DNA of 52,500 nucleotides, taken from Halisarca cf. caerulea (taxonomy: Eukaryota; Porifera; Demospongiae; Chondrillida; Halisarcidae). The position numbers were made by a program, and so were the translations under genes. Numbering within the stretch: the stretch's first letter is position 1; every line of letters begins with the position of its first letter. Shown here piece by piece: positions 47,757 through 52,500 of this stretch. Under the pieces are notes generated by a model that searched no databases, was not told the DNA's origin, and saw only the letters and a list, made by a program, of their open reading frames with translations. Location of the stretch: NCBI GenBank assembly GCA_963170055.1, contig CAUJGJ010000212.1:27501-80000 (forward strand), in the 5' to 3' direction.

Positions 47757-49424
47757 AATACCCAATGTGGCCTACACACATACATACATACTTTGCCATG
47801 TACCAATTGTGTTTCTTGAGGATTTCTATTAATAGAAAAAAGCATACAATTCTAAGAGCGTGTCCTACTAGACATAAACACACTGAAGAATGAACACAGA
47901 TACACAGCATGCTGCAGTATGAGAATGGCAATATACACATCAAGGGTCAATCTAGAATTCATACTTCTGGACAAGGTGTAGCATTTACAAAGGTATGTAA
48001 GAACTGCTGCCAAATTTTCAAGAAGACAAGATTATCTCAATAATAGGAACATCAAAATACATACAGTGAAACCTCCGTAATCCAGCACCTTTCTAATCCG
48101 ACATTCTCTCTAATCCAGCCATCTCATGAGGTACAGTCAGTGAGTCACTATACTAAGTATGATAAGAATCAGTCTGTAATCCAACAACCTCATAATACAA
48201 CACAGCCTCATTGAGTGTCAGATTTAAGAGGTTTCACTGTATTACCAAAGACACCATCAGTGGGGTTGGACCTCAATCCATCCCACAGCACATGCTTTGT
48301 AGTCACATCAGTAGCCCACCAAGCCACCAGCACCCGTATTTGTTCGAATAAACGCTGTGCTCAAATAGAGGCCAAGGCTTGAATAGAAGCCAGGTTCTAT
48401 AGCTAATACACGCTAGGTACATACTCCTGCAATATAACGAACAGTCTTTTCCACTTTAAGGTACACTTTTCGGATATGAATGTCACGGAGGAGTATCTAC
48501 AATTAAGAGAAGGGCAGCTATGTCAAAGAGAAAGCCACACGATAGCAATAGAGTGTACGAACAACACCAATAAAGAAGTGGCCAACAACATCATCCTCTA
48601 TGTGAACGGAAAAAGAGTGCTGGTCGTTCTCTGTTCTCACCTAAGGTTCTTTTCTAACAAAGGATGTCCAAACAGACATGTACATGTAGTGCCCTCTAAC
48701 AACGCTTTCCTTTTCAAAAGTGCGCAACGGTCTATTGGCAGCCATTTTCCTATTATTATTTCCTGTACTTAAGAAATAGAAGCTGGGCTCAAATAGAGGC
48801 CGGGTTAAAACCTTCTGGAAGGAAATAGAGGCCGGGGTTTCTATTCGAACAAATACGGTATGTATACTCCAATGCTAAATAGTGAATGGCCGATAGTCAA
48901 GGATATTTTATGCAATTGACAAAAACTTTGAAGTTGAAGTGCTGGGGGCAGTGGTTTTTCCCACTTCCCACACCAGATTGAACCCTGCACATTTAACCTA
49001 CAAAGTGAAATTGTGCATAATTGCAATGAAGAATAGCTCTTACTTTTCTCCATAAAAACTGAAAAATCACTATGAAAGCCACCAATGTTGCCACGAATAA
49101 GAGCAGTATGAACACTAGTACTACTACTAGTGTTGTAGCTGCGTCACACCCTGATGGGTCAATTAATGCAGAGAAACATACATAATAGCTCATACGTATA
49201 CCCATATGTTCTGTACAGACCTAAAGAACAATCCAAGAATAACTCACAGCCATTGCAGTTCGGTTCAGGACACTTTGTGGCGTTTGGTGGCATAGTGGGT
49301 GATAATTGATGCATTGCTATGGACAATATGGCAAAGGCACAGCACTGGTTCCCTGCACAAAATAAAGTTATTGTATACTATATCATAGCCACAATGAACC
49401 AGTGTACACATGCATACACACACA

Positions 49425-49465
<41 letters not shown>

Positions 49466-49479
49466 ACATGCATACGCAC

Positions 49480-49546
<67 letters not shown>

Positions 49547-50187
49547 CATACCTGGTTCACAACTTAATTCTTTAATATCCCTTATATGATACTGCAAATA
49601 AGTTTATAAGAATAAGAATTTAATCAGTGATTTGGAACCAGAATAGCCACATATGATGCATTACCGATCAATTGTAAATCCAAAAGGTTTTCTGCTCATT
49701 GGCCTCAAAACCCTGCCATTGTGTTGGGGCAACTCTGGATATCAAGCGGTCACTCCCAACTTGAGTATCTCTGTCACTACACGATTCGTAGGATGTATTT
49801 AATCCCATATCTCTCACCTCCCAATGGTCACCGTTAGGGTTAGGCGAGATCAGTATGACAAAGTCATCTCCTTGAATTCCTGTGAATGAAACAAATTACA
49901 TTTCACTTTAAGCCACATACACATGGTTGACATGCTCATTTCTTGGTACATTAGACATTTACTGTACGCAATAACAAAACAAAATAAATATACAACATCT
50001 AATACTAAAGTACACAAGTACATCTTGCTCCACATTGTCAAGTAAAATATCACAGAAAGTATTGCGTATGCTTACTCTGTTTATACACACAGAATTCTCC
50101 TTGTTTGCAGCTTTGCCCGATTTGCGCATATATTCCCACAACACAAATTAGTACAACAACTGCTATGGCCACAAGATTGATGTACAT
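40400..50187 (-). CDS. Single-pass membrane protein with cytoplasmic coiled coil (locus 2), 15 exons
   Basis: Exons (minus): 50187-50076, 49879-49818, 49591-49552, 49352-49248, 49150-49044, 48354-48246, 47274-46979, 46419-46387, 45828-45787, 45212-45183, 44023-43889, 42411-42283, 40885-40838, 40670-40591, 40472-40400; 466 codons plus TGA, every junction in phase. Layout: signal peptide (MYINLVAIAVVVLICVVG), Cys-bearing ectodomain (SCKQGEFCVYKQ, NQCCAFAI, KCPEPNCNGWC), membrane span near residues 110-138 (LVVVLVFILLLFVATLVAF), unrecognised module in exons 6-7 (FQLRAGQFLYRHSNKGK, SIFVYTEEVPPG), then heptad-rich coiled coil in exons 8-12 (ENSRLIASNAELKERISEL), and a Pro-rich end. Exon 6 begins inside a MITE. 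Exon 2 may instead run to 49665, meeting an in-frame TGA. Most introns hold long UG repeats. Family unknown. Confidence 0.72.
41095..41875. repeat. 31-bp minisatellite, about 25 copies
   Basis: Period 31 (GGAAACAAGACACAGGGCAG then ACCTCCACACA) measured from successive GGAAAC at 41111, 41142 and 41173; copies drift to GGAGACAAG in the right half. It lies in the intron between exons 12 and 13 of the locus-2 gene. The unit lacks stops and 31 is not a multiple of 3, giving long but meaningless frames on both strands. Confidence 0.93.
41926..42118. mobile_element. 193-bp MITE, TA target, in a locus-2 intron
   Basis: Left CAGGCAAACCTCAATAAGAC; right reverse complement CAGTAGAACCTCATTGAGAA; TA on both sides. 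Confidence 0.75.
42726..42775. repeat. (CA)n microsatellite in an intron
   Basis: UG repeat in the locus-2 transcript; followed by a short CATA run near 42800. Confidence 0.9.
43217..43769. mobile_element. ~550-bp element inserted in a CA-rich tandem repeat
   Basis: Ends AGAGCTCG and GAGCTCTG are inverted. Words with (G/C)GGACAT or GTCCAGAC cluster in both arms (ACCGGACATCGGACATTTTC left, GGACATTATGTCCAGACACT right). The flanks on both sides are the same CACATACAGACACAACACAC repeat, showing insertion into it. No long frame. Confidence 0.6.
44354..44753. mobile_element. ~400-bp MITE in a locus-2 intron
   Basis: Left ACTGTGAAAGTTTAAACTTT then TGCACAGTTCAAATTTC; right reverse complement ACTGTGAAGTTGAAACTTTT then GCACGCTTCAAGTCTC. 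Target duplication unclear. Confidence 0.65.
45266..45613. repeat. (ACAT)n tetranucleotide array, ~350 bases
   Basis: ACAT units with blocks of GCAT and scattered ACGT; lies between exons 9 and 10 of the locus-2 gene, starting about 50 bases upstream of exon 10. Frames over it are artefacts. Confidence 0.93.
46133..46326. repeat. (CA)n microsatellite in an intron
   Basis: Between exons 8 and 9 of the locus-2 gene, UG in the transcript; CGCA-rich middle. Confidence 0.92.
46623..46745. mobile_element. ~123-bp degenerate MITE
   Basis: Left CAGAGGTTTC and right GAGGTTCCTCTG are inverted; related in sequence to the CAGTGAAACCTC family. In the intron between exons 7 and 8. Confidence 0.45.
47508..47755. 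repeat. (CA)n microsatellite, ~250 bases, in an intron
   Basis: Between exons 6 and 7 of the locus-2 gene; UG in the transcript, with CGCA interruptions. Confidence 0.92.
48064..48239. mobile_element. 176-bp MITE, CAGTGAAACCTC family, abutting exon 6
   Basis: Left CAGTGAAACCTCCGTAATCC, right GAGGTTTCACTG, TA on both sides. Its right end lies 4 bp from the splice-donor GT of exon 6. Relative of 6420-6597. Confidence 0.8.
48334..48858. mobile_element. 525-bp MITE, CCGTATTTGTTCGAATA family, overlapping exon 6
   Basis: Left CCGTATTTGTTCGAATAAAC; right reverse complement CCGTATTTGTTCGAATAGAA; TA follows on the right, CA (mutated TA) precedes on the left. Both arms contain CTCAAATAGAGGCC. The left terminus supplies the acceptor and first seven codons of exon 6. 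A plus-strand frame inside (48476-48772) is not credited. Confidence 0.8.
49418..49540. repeat. (CA)n microsatellite in an intron
   Basis: Between exons 3 and 4 of the locus-2 gene, ending about 12 bases from the exon 3 boundary. Confidence 0.92.
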
Positions 50188-50469
50188 AATACCTACAAGA
50201 AACAATGAATTGCACTGAGTAATTTCAGAAGAAACAACTGTACGTATATCATAGGAATAGCAAGATGGCTATGACAGTCACCTGAGTGACTATGCAATGG
50301 TACGTATGTACACTCCCATAATGATGCGTACACTCTACACCACTACCATGCCGAAAACAGTAACATCACTTAATTATTCTGACTGAACGACCTTGCCCTA
50401 AATAGTAACAACATTTTAACTACTGTTTAATATACCTGTGATAACAAAGATTGGTAAAACGAATAAGTG
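50188..50469. promoter_or_regulatory. Bidirectional promoter candidate of divergent pair 2
   Basis: Only 282 bp separate the two start codons. The interval holds CAAGATGGCT near 50261 (YY1/initiator-like) and the inverted pair AGTCACCTGAGTGACT at 50276-50291 (AP-1-like half sites). No TATA box in a suitable place on either side. Confidence 0.5.
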
Positions 50470-50978
50470 ATGAACTGGCTAAAGATGATACTCCTTGGAG
50501 ATCTGCTTCTCCTTCAATGCCCCTTGCTGTCAGGTTAGTAAAGTGGGTATCAGCCAGACTGAATGATGTATCTACGTACGTACGTATATACATATCAGCA
50601 CCAATGCTACTATCGATTTTACAGGCAATCTGGTCGCAGTGCTGACAATCACACCCGAAAGGGCTATCTTTATAGGAGAAGATGCTCAAATTACCTGTGC
50701 TCATGGTTATTTGTACCAATTGCAAGGTATTAACTGCCCCCAACCAAGGGAGATCAAGATAAACGAAACTAAGTTCTTTAAATCTGAGCTACACAGACCC
50801 AAATATAGCTACATGGATGATAAAGATCTGCAAGACCCTCAGTATCCATGCAGGTTCACTCTCACCCACCACAATGTGACAGCAATGGAGAACGGTACAA
50901 GGTATCAGTGTATTTACAGTTTTATTGGTGTGCCAAGCTTTCACAGCAATGAAGGAATACTCCAAATTATAAGTAAAG
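50470..50978 (+). CDS. Ig-domain protein, first two exons (locus 2)
   Basis: Exon 1 is 50470-50533, a signal peptide (MNWLKMILLGDLLLLQCPLL); exon 2 starts at 50625 in matching phase and ends at a GTAAAG (after 50972) or GTTAGC (after 50978) donor. Exon 2 encodes one Ig-like domain: AQITC on the B strand, NGTRYQCIYSF on the F strand, additional Cys, N-glycosylation sites, and IKINETKFF, which matches IKINGIQYF in the locus-1 Ig protein. That match and the shared divergent layout make the two Ig genes paralogues. Stalk, membrane and tail exons are not visible in the remaining 1.5 kb; they may lie beyond the window or be lost. Confidence 0.75.
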
Positions 50979-52070
50979 GTTAGCAGAACACACGCGCACA
51001 CCACACCATAAATACATCACACACCAGGACTGACACAACCGGTCACTGAGGCTAGTCGGGTTTCAGTCCAGGCACAGAGACAGACCAACAAGAAAAATAA
51101 GACTTAACACTTCTTCACTACTCAAAAAGTTGCCTATTGGGTAGTATCCATCGCATAACACCCGACTAATTCAAAATTTACCTCAAAAAATGTCTTTTAG
51201 CCTTATAAGAGAAGGTACACCCTTTAAAGAATCTGTGATTCAATCAAGAACTTCAGTGGCACGGTGAAACGATCAGCCATATTATTACGCGCAACTACCA
51301 CAGTGACCACGTGACCTATATTATAGAAAAAGATGGAGAGCAGATAATGACGGCCGCTGTTGCAGAGTAGGAAGAGTATGAACTGAGATTGAGATAGGAT
51401 GATATATTGAACGAAAAGTTGTGACTGAAGATGGTGGCAGTGACTTGGAGACCCCATACGCAAACTTGCACTAGTTGTCCACCCTGAAGTATAATCAGCC
51501 AGACCTTTGTGGATGTCCTCCTTGTCAACTTTGCCCGAGTGCTTTTTGGTGTGTGTGTGTGTGCCTTACCAGGAGATCGCCGTCTTTCTCAGATCAACTT
51601 GCCCTGTACTTATGGGTTTAACCCTGTGTCCGAGGCTTTTCTTTAGTATCACATTGTATTCCTTGATTTGTTGACATCATGCACGCACGTACTTGATCAT
51701 AGCAAGTACTGGCTATAATATTGTGTATGCTACGATGTTTCAAACTTACGTATCACTAAAGATTTCTGTACATGCATGCATACATATGCATGTCCATGAT
51801 CATGGCTTTAAGAAACCCCTTTGGAAAGTTTTCCAACGTACTGAATCAGCACTCAATACCCCACTAAAAGTAAATTTGAGGGTTTGCAAGACGCGTTTAG
51901 TGTGGAAATGTAATTTCTTTGCATGCCTTCAAGGGATTTTGCAAGACGTTAGTAGGGCATTTCAGGGAAAACAGGACACTGAGGTATATTTTCAGGAACT
52001 GTGCTGCAATCAGGGACAGTTGGCAACTATGCAACTATGTACACCGCACCTACCACACAACACACTGCAT
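50979..52070. other. No further exon recognised
   Basis: Expected intron/3' part of the Ig gene. A minus-strand frame near 51540-51300 (KEDIHKGLADYTSGWTTS) may be a transposon relic but is unsupported. A short GTGTGTGTGTGTG tract lies at 51551. Confidence 0.35.
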
Positions 52071-52450
<380 letters not shown>

Positions 52451-52500
52451 ATATTTTAGGAATTGTCCCAAGGTACGTACATACTACATACCTTGAAGCT

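Noticed and set aside
48476..48772. 98-codon plus-strand frame inside the MITE at 48334-48858
   Set aside because: Element is of non-autonomous type, the frame shows no domain, and no related copy was available to show conservation.
49662..49670. In-frame TGA as a selenocysteine codon
   Set aside because: No evidence for a selenoprotein; a splice alternative that avoids it is available.

Overview
The window is nuclear DNA of an animal, AT-rich, with GT-AG introns. The genes are single-pass membrane proteins with Ig and fibronectin-III domains, set among many small DNA transposons and long (CA)n tracts. A sponge (probably a demosponge) fits best, but this is inference from overall character. 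Nothing bacterial, plasmid or phage-like is present, and I found no rRNA, tRNA or CRISPR array by eye.

Left part (1-12.7 kb): mostly decayed mobile DNA. It holds a hAT transposase relic with a nonsense codon, a P2X7-type zinc-finger fragment and a frameshifted THAP-domain relic. From 5.9 kb there is a segmental duplication. Copy A (5905-9928) and copy B (12710-15640) each carry a minus-strand gene with the same four recognisable exons: Ig domain, FN3 domain, transmembrane segment and short tail. Copy A has extra transposon insertions for which copy B serves as an empty site.

Middle (15.6-31.5 kb): repeat-rich. It contains several MITE families, poly-C and CA tracts, a minisatellite hit by a foldback element, a CR1/L2-like LINE with one uninterrupted reverse transcriptase frame, and a broken Ty3/Gypsy-type LTR element on the minus strand.

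Right part (31.5-52.5 kb): gene-bearing. Two loci have the same layout. A minus-strand gene for a signal peptide, short Cys-containing ectodomain, single membrane span and long cytoplasmic region lies head-to-head with a plus-strand Ig-domain gene. Pair 1 is 32269-35594 (-) with 36631-38634 (+). Pair 2 is 40400-50187 (-) with 50470 onward (+). I rebuilt both minus genes exon by exon (12 exons, 485 aa; 15 exons, 466 aa), and every junction keeps frame. The complete Ig gene (5 exons, 295 aa) ends in an ITAM-like tail. These paired, divergently transcribed receptor-like loci are the best candidate for an undescribed system here: a signalling Ig receptor beside a co-regulated membrane protein with an unrecognised cytoplasmic module. 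The family assignments of the minus genes are unknown to me. All gene models come from reading splice sites and phases by eye, without transcript data.
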